Source of the DNA: CAZRXG01 sp964603985
GTDB lineage: Bacteria > Chloroflexota > Anaerolineae > Aggregatilineales > UBA3940
DNA length: 64,000 nt
NCBI GenBank assembly: GCA_964603985.1
Contig: CAZRXG010000008.1
Span: 1 to 64,000 of the forward strand
Direction of reading: 5' to 3'
In this document: piece after piece, positions 1-9,153 of the stretch
Position numbering within the stretch: position 1 is the first letter of the stretch
How the letters are laid out: each line of letters begins with the position of its first letter
The notes under the pieces: generated by a model
What the model was told of the DNA's origin: nothing
Seen by the model: the letters and a program-made list of their open reading frames with translations, nothing else
The model's database searches: none
Made by a program: the position numbers and the translations under genes

Positions 1-203
1 GTGGGCGTCGGGGTGGGGGTGGTGGGATCGGCGGGGGAGGTGGATGGCGCATCGGGTTGGGGTGTCTGGGCGGGGAGGGTGTTGAGGGCGTCGGGGGAGG
101 GTGAGGCGGATGGGCGGCGCAAAGGCAGGTTGCAGGCCGATAACGTGAGCGCCAGAACGGCGAGGGTCAGGATGCGGGTCAGGGTTGGGTGCTTGGTCGT
201 CAT
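1..203 (-). CDS. Secreted lipoprotein, N-terminal part only (runs off the window)
   Basis: Reading the minus strand from an ATG at 203-201 gives an N-terminus starting MTTKHPTLTRIL, a hydrophobic stretch and a lipobox LSAC at about residues 21-24, followed by a Pro/Thr/Ser-rich linker ending in repeated TP pairs. The frame stays open to the window edge. This is the layout of a lipoprotein with a disordered stalk, and the same kind of linker occurs in the two lipoproteins downstream at 1.0-3.1 kb. The functional domain lies outside the window, so no function can be given. Confidence 0.75.
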   Translation of the reverse strand, partial: MTTKHPTLTRILTLAVLALTLSACNLPLRRPSASPSPDALNTLPAQTPQPDAPSTSPADPTTPTPTP

Positions 204-1009
204 GGGCGGGATTATACCAGTTCTCAGGGGGGATTCGCCCGTGAAGCGGCACCGGATATTTGATTTTCACACTGCATGTGTATGGCGTGTTCGCCGGGGC
301 GCACGTCCGGGGTAGTGAACTGCCTACAGGTCGGCGTGGCTCACTTACGCTGCCGCCTCATCCATCGTGTGCGGTTCGGCGCTGGTGGCGCGGAACGCAC
401 GCGCATACCCGGCCTGCGTGAGATGGCAACCGCACTTTCTCACTACGCCCATCCGTCCGAACAAACGTGACGTACTCCGGTGGAGGGCGACCAGCCGGTC
501 GCCCCTACACCGGGCACGGCGTGCCGTGCCCCTACGATGCAATGTTCCGGTGTCAATGGAGCCGGTGGTGGGGATGGCAGCCGCACTTTCCCCACACGCC
601 ACGCGTTCTGGACGGGGAGCGCGACCGTGTATGGGGGCTGCCCGTCTGTGCGCAACAATCCTTTCCGCGCGATGCGAAGTCCGGCGACCGTCCGCCGACG
701 TGAGCGTCGTGCCTCGCAGGCGCTAACCAGAACTAACGTTCTACCCATTATAGCACGGGATGGAGGGATGTCAATTGGACATTTGTTCTAAAACGGTTAG
801 GGGTGGGTTGGGATTAGCGGTCAGCTATCAGCAGGTCAGCCGGTCAGCGGTCAGCCATTAGCAGTTGGCTGTTAGCGGCCCTCACCCCCGCCGACCTGCG
901 GGTGGTATCCTCTCGCCGGAAAGCGCCCGGCAATGAATTGGCCGGGCTGAAAATGGAATGTGCACTGAAGGTGCACTTCTCCGCCGGGGGCTGGCGGCGG
1001 GATAGCGTA
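204..1009. other. Gene-free region with hairpin and repeat fragments
   Basis: No convincing coding frame is visible on either strand. It contains a hairpin (GGGCACGG at 512-519 against CCGTGCCC at 524-531) flanked by GCCCCTAC-type words, two near-copies of a short word (ATGGCAACCGCACTTT near 423 and ATGGCAGCCGCACTTT near 575), and a stretch at about 820-880 built of repeated GGTCAGC-like words. It looks like eroded dispersed repeats between the lipoprotein genes. No promoter was identified with confidence. Confidence 0.5.
512..531. repeat. Perfect 8-bp stem hairpin in an intergenic repeat
   Basis: GGGCACGG, loop CGTG, then CCGTGCCC. There is no T-tract after it, so it is not an obvious terminator. 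The flanks GTCGCCCCTAC and GCCCCTACGATG look like parts of a dispersed intergenic repeat. Confidence 0.5.
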
Positions 1010-2005
1010 TCAGTCGGCGGGAATCTGTGTGTACAAACAGGCGTTTTCCTGTTCCGTCGCCAGCGCGGTGATCTTTTCGAGGCTGACATCAAACACTTCT
1101 TGTAATGGTTGGAGCAGATGCCTGTTATAAAGTATGGCGAATAAGGCTTTCTCGTGGGCACTGCACAGTATATACTTCTCAATGTTTCTTAGGCTCTCGT
1201 CTACTCCATTTTGAGAAGGTTCGAATAGATCAAGCCTACCGATGTACACCCCTGCCGAGTCACGCACACTGTCCAGACAAAGTTCTGCAATACCTGAGCC
1301 GTCAACCTGTCTGGTAATTGGTACCAACGCCGTGGTTTCGAAAAGAATGCCTTGCTCGTATATGATTTGCATCTGAACAATGCCCCGATCCGGGGCAACT
1401 GTCTCTTCCAGACTCACCATCATATACGTAGGTTGGCCTAATTCCTTCACTATTCGCTGTGGAGAGATGCATTGCGTAAACCTATCACCCCACCAGCCGA
1501 ATGAGATCATCCTTAATGATAGGGTCTCCGTATCAGACTTCAGGGCTATGTAGAATTGGCTCTGTTCGCCAAGATCCCATTTGTTAAACAACATAATGAT
1601 ATCCGACACTTCGGTGGACATCGCGTTATCTGGAAAGGCGCCCCCCAACCCCTTAAATCCGATCACTTCGTCCCATGCGGTTTGTATATCATCAACTCCT
1701 GACTTACCGACCAATAAACCATGCCAGCACGGTAGCTGGCAATCGGGCGACTCGCCGCCGAAGAGAAAATCATCGTCGAGCATTGTCTTGTCGAAAGACG
1801 GTGTTGGAGGCACAGGCGTCACCGTTGGTGTCAGAGTGTGGGTGAGGGTTGGGGTGGGCGTGAGGGTCGGGGTGGGCGTCGGGGCGACGGTCGGCGTTAC
1901 GGTGGATGTGGCGGGGGTCGTCGCTGTGGGCAGGGCGGCGGCGCAGCCTGCCAACGCGATCCCCAGCGCGGCGAGCAAGATACCCGGTCGCACGTTGCGC
2001 TTCAT
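1010..2005 (-). CDS. Lipoprotein with Pro/Thr-rich linker and DCQLPCW domain (paralogue 1)
   Basis: The 331-residue product has a signal peptide with lipobox LAGC (residues 18-21), a long Thr/Pro linker (about 25-65), then a globular domain with the motif SPDCQLPCWHGL. The next gene upstream (2084-3076) encodes a clear paralogue: the first 21 residues are identical except for one, and both carry the PDCQLPCW motif and a following GxDDI segment. Even the DNA just before the start codons is nearly identical, including the GGAGG-type Shine-Dalgarno. The protein is probably lipid-anchored to the outer face of the membrane. I do not recognise a function for the domain. Base composition of the domain is lower in GC than the surrounding housekeeping genes. 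Confidence 0.85.
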   Translation of the reverse strand: MKRNVRPGILLAALGIALAGCAAALPTATTPATSTVTPTVAPTPTPTLTPTPTLTHTLTPTVTPVPPTPSFDKTMLDDDFLFGGESPDCQLPCWHGLLVGKSGVDDIQTAWDEVIGFKGLGGAFPDNAMSTEVSDIIMLFNKWDLGEQSQFYIALKSDTETLSLRMISFGWWGDRFTQCISPQRIVKELGQPTYMMVSLEETVAPDRGIVQMQIIYEQGILFETTALVPITRQVDGSGIAELCLDSVRDSAGVYIGRLDLFEPSQNGVDESLRNIEKYILCSAHEKALFAILYNRHLLQPLQEVFDVSLEKITALATEQENACLYTQIPAD

Positions 2006-2083
2006 GAGATGGAACCTCCTTTCGGGGGCAACCGAGCAGCGGGCAAGAAGTGGGACGGGAATGCGTCGCCGTCCCAGCGCCTT

Positions 2084-3076
2084 TCAGTTGCCTTCAACTT
2101 TATAGATAATTGCATCGAGGCAGACATCCTCACCCTGAAGCCCCCGCTGTGTAAGCTCCTGGATGCTGATGCCAAAAACCTCTTGCAGAGGACGGAGTTC
2201 TACGCCGCTCGCGCTTGTGACGATTGACAGCTCTTGGTAGGGTGTCAGGCTGTCCAGTCCACCGGCGAGTGGTCGCATCAGATTGACCGACCCGACCCCA
2301 TCGTTTTCACTCAGGCAAAATTGGACGGAGCGCTCTACGATGCGGTTGGCCGAGCGCCGGTTCTGTATTATGACATCGTTAAGATAATAGAAGGCAATTC
2401 CTTCTTCGTACACTATCGTGAGATGAAGCCAACCAGGGTCATGATCTGGATCGATGTACCCTTGCATTCCGTGAACTGCGGCAAGCATTAGGAGAGGCTC
2501 GCCTAACTCTCTAATGACCCGTAGCGGAGTCGTAGACTCACCAATCGCGAGATCGTCCCATGCAATATCTAAGCCACGAAGGGTGCCGGTCTCTTTCGAA
2601 ACATACGCGTTTACGTTTAGATAATTACCCGACTCGCTGCTTTGAGACAGACTTACCTCAAATACTCCGGGGATCGTAGTAGATCTCGTCGTAGCGCCAA
2701 AGATGTCGTATGTTTCATCGATCCCAAACACCTCCTCATACATCGCCCGGATGTCATCCTGGCCTGACCGGTCGATAACCAGTCCCCTCCAGCAAGGCAG
2801 TTGGCAATCGGGTGTGCTGCTGCCAAACAGGATGTCAGCATCCGTCATAGAATCATCAAGTGGTGGGAGCGGGGGCAACGTAATTACAGGTGTGTAAGTG
2901 GGCCATACGAGTGGTGTCACCTTCGTGGGTTGTGATGTCGGGGTGGGGGTTGGCGTGGGCGTGGGGGTGGCGGTCGGGGCGGGGGGCGGTGTCGCTGTGG
3001 GCGGGGCGGTGGCGCAGCCTGCCAGCGCGATCGCCAGCGCGGCGAGCAAGATACCCGGTCGCACGTTGCGCTTCAT
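2084..3076 (-). CDS. Lipoprotein with Pro/Thr-rich linker and DCQLPCW domain (paralogue 2)
   Basis: The 330-residue product has the same signal peptide type with lipobox LAGC, a TP-repeat linker (about residues 24-58) and a domain containing TPDCQLPCWRGLV. It is a tandem duplicate of the neighbour at 1010-2005, diverged over most of the domain but conserved at the signal peptide, the paired-Cys motif and the spacing after it. The two cysteines three residues apart (CQLPC) may form a disulphide or metal site outside the cell; that is inference. The gap between the two genes is under 80 bases, so co-transcription is likely, though each keeps its own ribosome-binding site. Confidence 0.85.
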   Translation of the reverse strand: MKRNVRPGILLAALAIALAGCATAPPTATPPPAPTATPTPTPTPTPTSQPTKVTPLVWPTYTPVITLPPLPPLDDSMTDADILFGSSTPDCQLPCWRGLVIDRSGQDDIRAMYEEVFGIDETYDIFGATTRSTTIPGVFEVSLSQSSESGNYLNVNAYVSKETGTLRGLDIAWDDLAIGESTTPLRVIRELGEPLLMLAAVHGMQGYIDPDHDPGWLHLTIVYEEGIAFYYLNDVIIQNRRSANRIVERSVQFCLSENDGVGSVNLMRPLAGGLDSLTPYQELSIVTSASGVELRPLQEVFGISIQELTQRGLQGEDVCLDAIIYKVEGN

Positions 3077-3160
3077 GAGATGGAGCCTCCTTTCGGGGGC
3101 AGTATACCGGAAACGCGGATCTCCGGCGGCATTGCGGGCGGCGGCGCGGATCGGGTTGTG

Positions 3161-4030
3161 TCAGCCGAGGTGGACGTAGTCGTCGAGGCCGGAGTTGAGC
3201 AGGCCGGTGACGAGGTGGTAGAGGGCAAAAAGCTCGAGGCCGAAGGGGAGATAGCCGCCGTAGCCGAGGAGGGGCATCTCGAAGACGTGCAGGAAGTCGA
3301 CGAAGGGGATGTGGTAGATCCACTTGGGGTAGGCGTAGAAGTTCCAGCACTCCCAGAAGAAGCCGCAGATCAGCACCCCGGCCCACAGAGTGAGGATGGG
3401 CCGCCAGTCGCCGGTGGCGGTGCGGGCGATGAGGGAGCGGTGGCCCAGCCAGATGTTGATGGGGGCCAGGATGAAGTAGACCGACAGCCAGACGAAGGGG
3501 AAGAAGTAGCGCGGCCAGGCGACGAGCAGGGCGAGCATCAGCCAGCCGGTCAGGAAGAAGGCGAGCGTCACGCGGGGGGTGGGTTTGACAACCGGGCCGT
3601 GGTGGGGGCGCTTGAACCAGCCGAACGTGCCGAGCAGTTCGGCGGTGCCGAAGACGGAGGGGATGACGGTCGAGAAGCTGAGCGAGGCCAGCGCGAAGTA
3701 CTCCAGGTTGGTGAAGAACTCGCGCCCGTGATAGTGCCAGTTCTGGGTGCGGAGGTTGAGCAGCTCGAAGAGCCACCAGGCGGGGGCCGAGACCAGAAAC
3801 AGCCCGACGTAGGCGCGCCAACTGCGGCGTAAAAGTGACGTGCCGCTCCGCAGCCAGACCAATCCGTCGACGGTCAGGGCGTAGCCGAGCCACAAAAAGA
3901 AGAACAGGATGTGGGTGCGCAGACCGTCGAGCAGCCAGTTGAGGGGCCAGGCGACGGCGATCAGGAGGAGGCCGACCCACAGGTGGGGTGGGGCGGTGGT
4001 TGTGCGGGTGGGTTGTTGGGATGCTTCCAT
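3161..4030 (-). CDS. Polytopic membrane protein of unknown function
   Basis: The 289-residue product begins with a short polar tail and then has about seven hydrophobic helices, rich in Trp and aromatic residues, with short loops. A basic loop follows the segment LRSGTSLLRRSW, and an aromatic motif NWHYHGREFF lies near residue 100. The ending is polar (YHLVTGLLNSGLDDYVHLG). No enzymatic motif is recognisable. It lies between the lipoprotein pair and the toxin-antitoxin pair, on the same strand as both but with its own spacing. The open frame, length and codon bias support a real gene; the function is unknown. Confidence 0.75.
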   Translation of the reverse strand: MEASQQPTRTTTAPPHLWVGLLLIAVAWPLNWLLDGLRTHILFFFLWLGYALTVDGLVWLRSGTSLLRRSWRAYVGLFLVSAPAWWLFELLNLRTQNWHYHGREFFTNLEYFALASLSFSTVIPSVFGTAELLGTFGWFKRPHHGPVVKPTPRVTLAFFLTGWLMLALLVAWPRYFFPFVWLSVYFILAPINIWLGHRSLIARTATGDWRPILTLWAGVLICGFFWECWNFYAYPKWIYHIPFVDFLHVFEMPLLGYGGYLPFGLELFALYHLVTGLLNSGLDDYVHLG

Positions 4031-4074
4031 CGGGTCTTACTCTTTGCTCGTGGGATCGTGTGGAGGGCTTCGTC

Positions 4075-4431
4075 TCAGGCGTCGTTCGCTTTCAAATCGC
4101 CAAGGGCAGATTCCAGGGCTTCTATTAGAGGCGGCAGATCATCGGTGACAATTTGCCAGATGATGTCAAGGTCAACGTCGTGATAGCCGTGAATCAGCCG
4201 GTTACGTGTTCCTGCGATCTGCTTCCAGGGAATCTCAGGACACTTTTTTCTGGCTGACTGAGAAACGCTTTTTGATGCCTCGCCTACGATCTCAAGCAGG
4301 CGAACCAAGGCCAGGGCAAGCAATTCGTCATCATCCAGATCGGCGCGGACACGGCCCTGTGTGAAGGTGACGGCTTTGTGGGCTGCGTCCAGCATGTGAC
4401 GCAAACGGACAAGGTCCTCAGGTTCGGACAT
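4075..4431 (-). CDS. HepT-like HEPN ribonuclease toxin (DUF86)
   Basis: The 118-residue, mostly helical product carries the HEPN signature RNRLIHGY (R-x4-H-x-Y) at about residues 78-85, the catalytic motif of HepT RNases. In this family the toxin cleaves RNA and is neutralised by a partner MntA nucleotidyltransferase that adds AMP to the Tyr of the motif. The partner gene lies immediately upstream and overlaps this gene by 14 bases, so the two are translationally coupled. The length matches HepT proteins. Function is inferred from motif and partner; activity is not shown by sequence alone. Confidence 0.85.
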   Translation of the reverse strand: MSEPEDLVRLRHMLDAAHKAVTFTQGRVRADLDDDELLALALVRLLEIVGEASKSVSQSARKKCPEIPWKQIAGTRNRLIHGYHDVDLDIIWQIVTDDLPPLIEALESALGDLKANDA

Positions 4432-4714
4432 ATTGCACCTGGGCCTCGCGCATCACCTGATCGCGAAAATAGCGGCTCAGGAAGTTTGGCGTGTGCAGGT
4501 CTACCTTCCGACCGAGCAACCGGGAAAGCTCGCTTTGCATCTCGAAGAACGCAAAGCCCGGCACATGACCCGCTTCAAATTCGACCAGAACGTCTACGTC
4601 ACTGTTCGGGCCGAAGTCATCTCGCAGCACTGAGCCAAACAGGGACAATTTGCGTATGTGATGGCGTTCGCAGAAACCGGCGATTTCATCGCCGGGGATC
4701 GTGATTTTGGGCAT
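4418..4714 (-). CDS. MntA-like minimal nucleotidyltransferase antitoxin
   Basis: The 98-residue product from ATG 4714 contains the nucleotidyltransferase signature GSVLRDDFGPNSDVDVLV, that is GS-x10-DxD, which binds Mg-NTP. In MntA/HepT systems this protein AMPylates the HEPN toxin and blocks it. A longer frame opens at ATG 4759, but the family begins close to MPKITIPGDEI, so 4714 is preferred; neither start has a strong Shine-Dalgarno. The tail overlaps hepT by 14 bases. Such pairs move between genomes and often sit in accessory patches like this one. Confidence 0.85.
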   Translation of the reverse strand: MPKITIPGDEIAGFCERHHIRKLSLFGSVLRDDFGPNSDVDVLVEFEAGHVPGFAFFEMQSELSRLLGRKVDLHTPNFLSRYFRDQVMREAQVQYVRT

Positions 4715-4773
4715 GGTTTTTCGGCTTGCTTGTTGCACGCCAGAACTGTCTCTTGCCATGCTTAATCGGCCAG

Positions 4774-7700
4774 TCAGTCGGCGACCTGGTCGTGTTCGGC
4801 GGCAAACTGCTCCTCGTCGAAGACCGGGATGGTGTAGTGGAACGTGGTGCCCTCGCCGACCTTGCTCTCGACCCAGATGGTGCCGTGGTGCCAGTCGACC
4901 AGGCTCTTGGTGATGGTGAGGCCGAGGCCGGTGCCCTGGGCCATGTCCTTGCCGCGCTCGCTGCGGAAGAACTTGGTGAAGAGCTTCTCCAGCTCCTCCT
5001 CGGTCAGGCCGATGCCGGTATCGCTGACCCAGTGATGCACCATATCGCGGGATTCGCCGGACTCCTCGTCGGTGATGGTCTCGACTTTGGCGGCGACGGT
5101 GATGCGACCCTTGTCGGGCGTGTACTTGTGGGCGTTGCTGACCAGGTTGGTGAGCACCTGCACCATGCGGGTGTGGTCGGCGTAGATGAAGGGCAGATCG
5201 TCCTCCAGTTCGACGACCAGCTCCTGCTCCTTCTCCTCGATCTGGCCCTGGATGGCGCGCAGCGTCTCCTCGACGACGGCGGGGACGGAGGTTGGCCCCA
5301 TCTCGATGTGCAGGTGACCGGTCTCGATGCGGGCCGAGTCGGCCAGGTCGGAGACGAGGCGGGTCATGCGGTCGACGTTGGAGCGGATGGTGCCCAGGAA
5401 CTGGCCCTGCGTGTCGCTGATCTCGCCGACCTGACCGCTCTTGAGCAGGTCGGTGTAGCCGCGAATGGAGGTCATGGGGTTCTTAAGCTCGTGGGAGACG
5501 AGTGAGATGAACTCGGTCTTGGAGCGGTTGGCCTCCTCGATCTCGGTGACCAGGCGGGCGTTATCGATGGCGACGGCGGCGTGCTCGACGAGGCGCTGGG
5601 CGAACTCGTAATCCCGCTCGTCGAGCAGACCCTCGATGTGGCTTTCGAGCACCAGGGCGCCGATGGGACGGTTGGCGCGCAGCATAGGCACGGTGATCTG
5701 CGCGACGGTCTCCTGCTCGGCCCCGGCGACGTAGTCGGGGTCCTGGCGGACATCGGTGACGAACTCGGCCTTGCCGGTGGTCAGGACGCGCCCGACGAGG
5801 CCCTCGTCGAGGGGGACGGGGGTATCGCGGTACTTATCCAGGAACTCCTGGCTGTAGCCGATGGAGGCCAGGATGTTGATGCCGCCTTGCTCGGCGTCGA
5901 GCATGGCGAGCGCGCTGGCCGACGCGCCGGTGATGCGCTGCGCCCAGTCGATGGTGATCTGGACGACGCGGTCAAATTCGAGCGTGCGGTTCAGCTCGCG
6001 GTCGATGCGCAGCATGTTCTGCAACTCGTCGATGCGGGCCTCAAGCTCGGCGTCGGTGGCCTCGTAGAGGCGGGCGTTCTCGATGGCGATGGCGGCCTGG
6101 GCTGCGAAGGTGGTCAGCAGGGCGATGTCCTCCTCGACGAAGGGTGAGCCGTCCTTTTTGTTGATGATCTGCACGACGCCGATCACCGAATCGTGGAGGA
6201 GAAGCGGGACGGCGAGCAGGGCCTGGGTCTGGAAGGCGCTCTCGCGGTCAACCTCGCTGAACCAGCGCTTATCCTGAAGCACGTTGTTGCTGACGGCCGG
6301 CTGGCCGGTGGTGGCGGCCTGACCGGCGATGCCCTTGTTGATCGGCATGCGCCTGCCGACCAGGTCCTGAGCGCCCCCCCAGATGACGCGGAAGACCAAC
6401 TCGTTTTCATCGACCAGGTACAGCGTCCCGGCTTCGGCGTTGAGGATCTCGACGGCGCTGCTCATGATGCGGCGCAGCAGGTTTTCCAGGTCGAGGGTGG
6501 AGGACAGCTCCTTGCTGATCTCGTTGAGCGTGGCAAGCTGGCGGGCGCGGGTCTGAGTTTCGCTGAACAGGCGGGCCTTATCGAGCGCGGTGGCGGCCTG
6601 GTCGGCGATGGCCCAGAAGACCTTAAGCTGCTCCTCGGTGAAGATGATGCCGGGCATGTAGCTGGCGACGACCATCGCGCCGAGGGTGCGCGCCCCGGAG
6701 TTGAGGGGGACACCCATCCAGCCGCGATGCTTGCGGTTGTGCGGAGGAACGCCGCGCTCGACGCACTCGGCGACGTAATCAATGGTGTGGATGGGCCGCC
6801 CGGTGCGGACGACCTCGGCGGCGAGGCCCTCGGCATCGGGCCAGGGCCGCCCTTCACGCTCCGGGTAGCGCTTGTCGCCCTCCAGGAAGAAGGCGTGACT
6901 CAGGCCTTTGCGCTCCGGGTCGTGCATGATGATATAGAAGTTGGTGGTGTCGATCAGCTTGCTGGTCTGGGCGTAGATCAGCTCCAGCAGCACGTCGGGG
7001 TCGGCGGTGAAGTTGACGGCCTGCGAGACCTGGCTGAGCACGTCAAGCTCGCGGACGCGGCGCTCCAGGTCGCCAATGACCTGGGCACGCTCGACGGCGA
7101 GCGAAGCCTGCTCGGCGAGGGCCTGGATAAAGCGCAGGTCTTGAATGGTAAACGGCTCGCCGGAGCGCTTGTTGCCGATGGCGACCCAGCCAGCCAGCCG
7201 GTCCTGGCCCTGGAGCGGGGCGAGGGCGGGGGTGCGCAGCACGGCCAGCCGGGCGTGCTCTTCGATCAACTCAGGGGGGAGGGGCTTGTTCAGCTCCAGG
7301 AAGATCAGGTCGCGGGTGGTGCTGAGGGCGTGGACGAGGCCGCTCTGCGCCTCGAAGCGGATGTCGGTGTCGGGGCGGCTGCCCTCGCCGACGGCGATGA
7401 AGGTGTTGGTCTGCGGGTCGCGCAGGAAGACGTAGACGTGGGTGGGCATCAGCGTCTCGCGGATCTGCTGCTTGAGCAGGCGGACGACCTCGCCCAGGCC
7501 GCTGGCGAGGGTCAGGTTGTGGCGGAAAGCGGTCAGGCGCTCCTGGTACTCACTGCGTGAGCGGAAGAAAAGATTGTCGATGATGCCCTGTAATCGCCTG
7601 CGGGCCGGTTGAAAGGCCAGGACCAGCGCGAAGGCTAACAGACCGGCCAGCGCCGGGTTGGCAGCGGTCACGTCGCCCAGCAGGACAATGCTGGCGATCA

Positions 7701-8862
7701 TGTTGAGTCCGGCCACGACGAGGCCGTAGCCGACCGTCACGATGGCGGCCATGATGGCGTAGGTAGCGGTGAAGCTCAGGATGCGCCCGGTATCGAGGAC
7801 GCTGTACTGGACGATGCTGTAGGCGATGGTCAGCGGGAAGAGCATCGAGGCGAGCAGCACCCAGCCGATGCGGAGGTCGATCAGGTTGAAGCCGTACCGG
7901 ACGGCGAAGGGCACGAAGGCAAGCGCCGCCCCGACCAGGACAACGCGGCTCTGCTCGCGGACGGTGGGCGAGACGGCGAAGATGCCGCGGGCGAGCATTG
8001 ACACCAGAAAGGCCACGATGCAGATCCCTGCGTAGGCGTACCCGACCTGCCAGGCGCTGACGACCTCGGCGTGCGAGCCGTTAAGCTGCAACTGCGCCCA
8101 GACGATAATCAGGACGGTCGGGATGGCGGGCAGGTGACGCAGCGCAGGGTGCCGGGCGATCGTCGGCGACTCGCTGGGAAAGACCAGAGCAAAGACCAGA
8201 AGCGCCATGCCCGCCCAGGGGATAGAGGCAGCCCAAAGGCGGGCGAAGGTGTGGGTGGTCCACAGGTCAAAGGTCGTGCCCAGCAGCAGGGCGATGCTGA
8301 TGCAGAGCGTCAGGAAAGCACGCCCGACAGCCTGGTCGCGGCGGCTGCGATACACCCACAGGCCGATGGCGAGATAGGTCAGGCCGGCGAGGTAGGCGAT
8401 GGCGAACAGCGTCAGCCCCACGTTGAGGGGCAGCTCCTCCAGGAGGACGAAGACCTGGCGCTGGTTGCCGGTCCCGGAGAGCACGTCGAGGGTGACCTGG
8501 TCACCCGGCTGGTGAATCCGGACGATGCGGTACAGGTCACGCGCATTGTTGACCGGCACGCCGTCGATTGCCAGGACGGTGTCATCCTGGCGGAGGTCGG
8601 TGGCCACGCCGATGGTGGGGCCGGTGTTGATGAACAGCCGGGTCACATCGAGATTGGCTGCCAGCGGGTACTCGAGGAAGGTGCCCAGGTAGGGCTGCTG
8701 CATCCAGGTGATGGCCTGGAAAGGAACGACGAGAAAAATGACGGCCACCAGAATCAGCATCAGGGCCAGACCAATCCGCCCGATCTGATCGGCAATGCGG
8801 CGCTCACGCATGCGCCGGGTAATCGCATCAGGTGGCCTGGAAGAGGCAGTTACAGCGCTCAT
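4774..8862 (-). CDS. Giant membrane sensor histidine kinase (PDZ-like, multi-TM, several GAF domains)
   Basis: The 1362-residue product has a first membrane helix (about 29-52), an extracytoplasmic PDZ-like segment (LRQDDTVLAIDGVPVNNA, about 90-107), then a block of about eight helices (about 155-410). Next come several GAF-type sensor domains (about 450-600, 620-770, 790-940 and 960-1110), joined by coiled-coil stretches, then a HisKA domain. Its motif SLVSHELKNPMTSIRGY places the phosphorylated His at residue 1124. The ATPase domain shows the N box LTNLVSNAHKY and the G boxes VSDTGIGL and GTGLGL. No response regulator lies next to it, so it is an orphan kinase. The ligand is unknown. PDZ-7TM-GAF kinases of this size are common in Chloroflexota. 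Confidence 0.92.
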   Translation of the reverse strand: MSAVTASSRPPDAITRRMRERRIADQIGRIGLALMLILVAVIFLVVPFQAITWMQQPYLGTFLEYPLAANLDVTRLFINTGPTIGVATDLRQDDTVLAIDGVPVNNARDLYRIVRIHQPGDQVTLDVLSGTGNQRQVFVLLEELPLNVGLTLFAIAYLAGLTYLAIGLWVYRSRRDQAVGRAFLTLCISIALLLGTTFDLWTTHTFARLWAASIPWAGMALLVFALVFPSESPTIARHPALRHLPAIPTVLIIVWAQLQLNGSHAEVVSAWQVGYAYAGICIVAFLVSMLARGIFAVSPTVREQSRVVLVGAALAFVPFAVRYGFNLIDLRIGWVLLASMLFPLTIAYSIVQYSVLDTGRILSFTATYAIMAAIVTVGYGLVVAGLNMIASIVLLGDVTAANPALAGLLAFALVLAFQPARRRLQGIIDNLFFRSRSEYQERLTAFRHNLTLASGLGEVVRLLKQQIRETLMPTHVYVFLRDPQTNTFIAVGEGSRPDTDIRFEAQSGLVHALSTTRDLIFLELNKPLPPELIEEHARLAVLRTPALAPLQGQDRLAGWVAIGNKRSGEPFTIQDLRFIQALAEQASLAVERAQVIGDLERRVRELDVLSQVSQAVNFTADPDVLLELIYAQTSKLIDTTNFYIIMHDPERKGLSHAFFLEGDKRYPEREGRPWPDAEGLAAEVVRTGRPIHTIDYVAECVERGVPPHNRKHRGWMGVPLNSGARTLGAMVVASYMPGIIFTEEQLKVFWAIADQAATALDKARLFSETQTRARQLATLNEISKELSSTLDLENLLRRIMSSAVEILNAEAGTLYLVDENELVFRVIWGGAQDLVGRRMPINKGIAGQAATTGQPAVSNNVLQDKRWFSEVDRESAFQTQALLAVPLLLHDSVIGVVQIINKKDGSPFVEEDIALLTTFAAQAAIAIENARLYEATDAELEARIDELQNMLRIDRELNRTLEFDRVVQITIDWAQRITGASASALAMLDAEQGGINILASIGYSQEFLDKYRDTPVPLDEGLVGRVLTTGKAEFVTDVRQDPDYVAGAEQETVAQITVPMLRANRPIGALVLESHIEGLLDERDYEFAQRLVEHAAVAIDNARLVTEIEEANRSKTEFISLVSHELKNPMTSIRGYTDLLKSGQVGEISDTQGQFLGTIRSNVDRMTRLVSDLADSARIETGHLHIEMGPTSVPAVVEETLRAIQGQIEEKEQELVVELEDDLPFIYADHTRMVQVLTNLVSNAHKYTPDKGRITVAAKVETITDEESGESRDMVHHWVSDTGIGLTEEELEKLFTKFFRSERGKDMAQGTGLGLTITKSLVDWHHGTIWVESKVGEGTTFHYTIPVFDEEQFAAEHDQVAD

Positions 8863-8927
8863 AGAGTTTCCTTAACAGGCATTACCAATACATGCTCGTT
8901 TGTCAGTTCGATAGGTCGATTGTGAAT

Positions 8928-9070
8928 GGACTTACGCAGTTGGGATGCCAGCGTCGCGCGGGCCGGTGGGATTCAGTCCACCGATTACACAGATTTTACA
9001 GCCTTTTCACCCGCTGCTGTGTGCCCGGATGCGCGCTTATGCGCGCAGAAGCGAACAACTGCGTAACTCC
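8928..9070. repeat. MITE-like repeat, full copy with 15-bp terminal inverted repeats
   Basis: The left end GGACTTACGCAGTTG (8928-8942) and the right end CAACTGCGTAACTCC (9056-9070) are inverted copies matching at 14 of 15 positions. Between them is a core with GATTACACAGATTTTACA and a segment TTTTCACCCGCTGCTGTG that recur at 27981-28069. There is no coding capacity. The small size, inverted ends and dispersal suggest a non-autonomous mobile element. Confidence 0.65.
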
Positions 9071-9153
9071 CACGTGATCATTCTACCATAGGCGAGAATC
9101 GCGCGCCAAGAGGGTGAAGGATGAGCTTTAGCGGTTTAATCGAGGTTCGGATA

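Noticed and set aside
204..760. Possible CRISPR-like or short repeat array near the left end
   Set aside because: The repeated words are few, unevenly spaced and imperfect; there is no regular repeat-spacer pattern.
6193..7560. Long plus-strand frames inside the kinase gene, rich in Gly, Asp, Val and Leu
   Set aside because: They are the reverse-strand shadow of the GAF region; composition is typical of antisense frames and there is no ribosome-binding site or domain.
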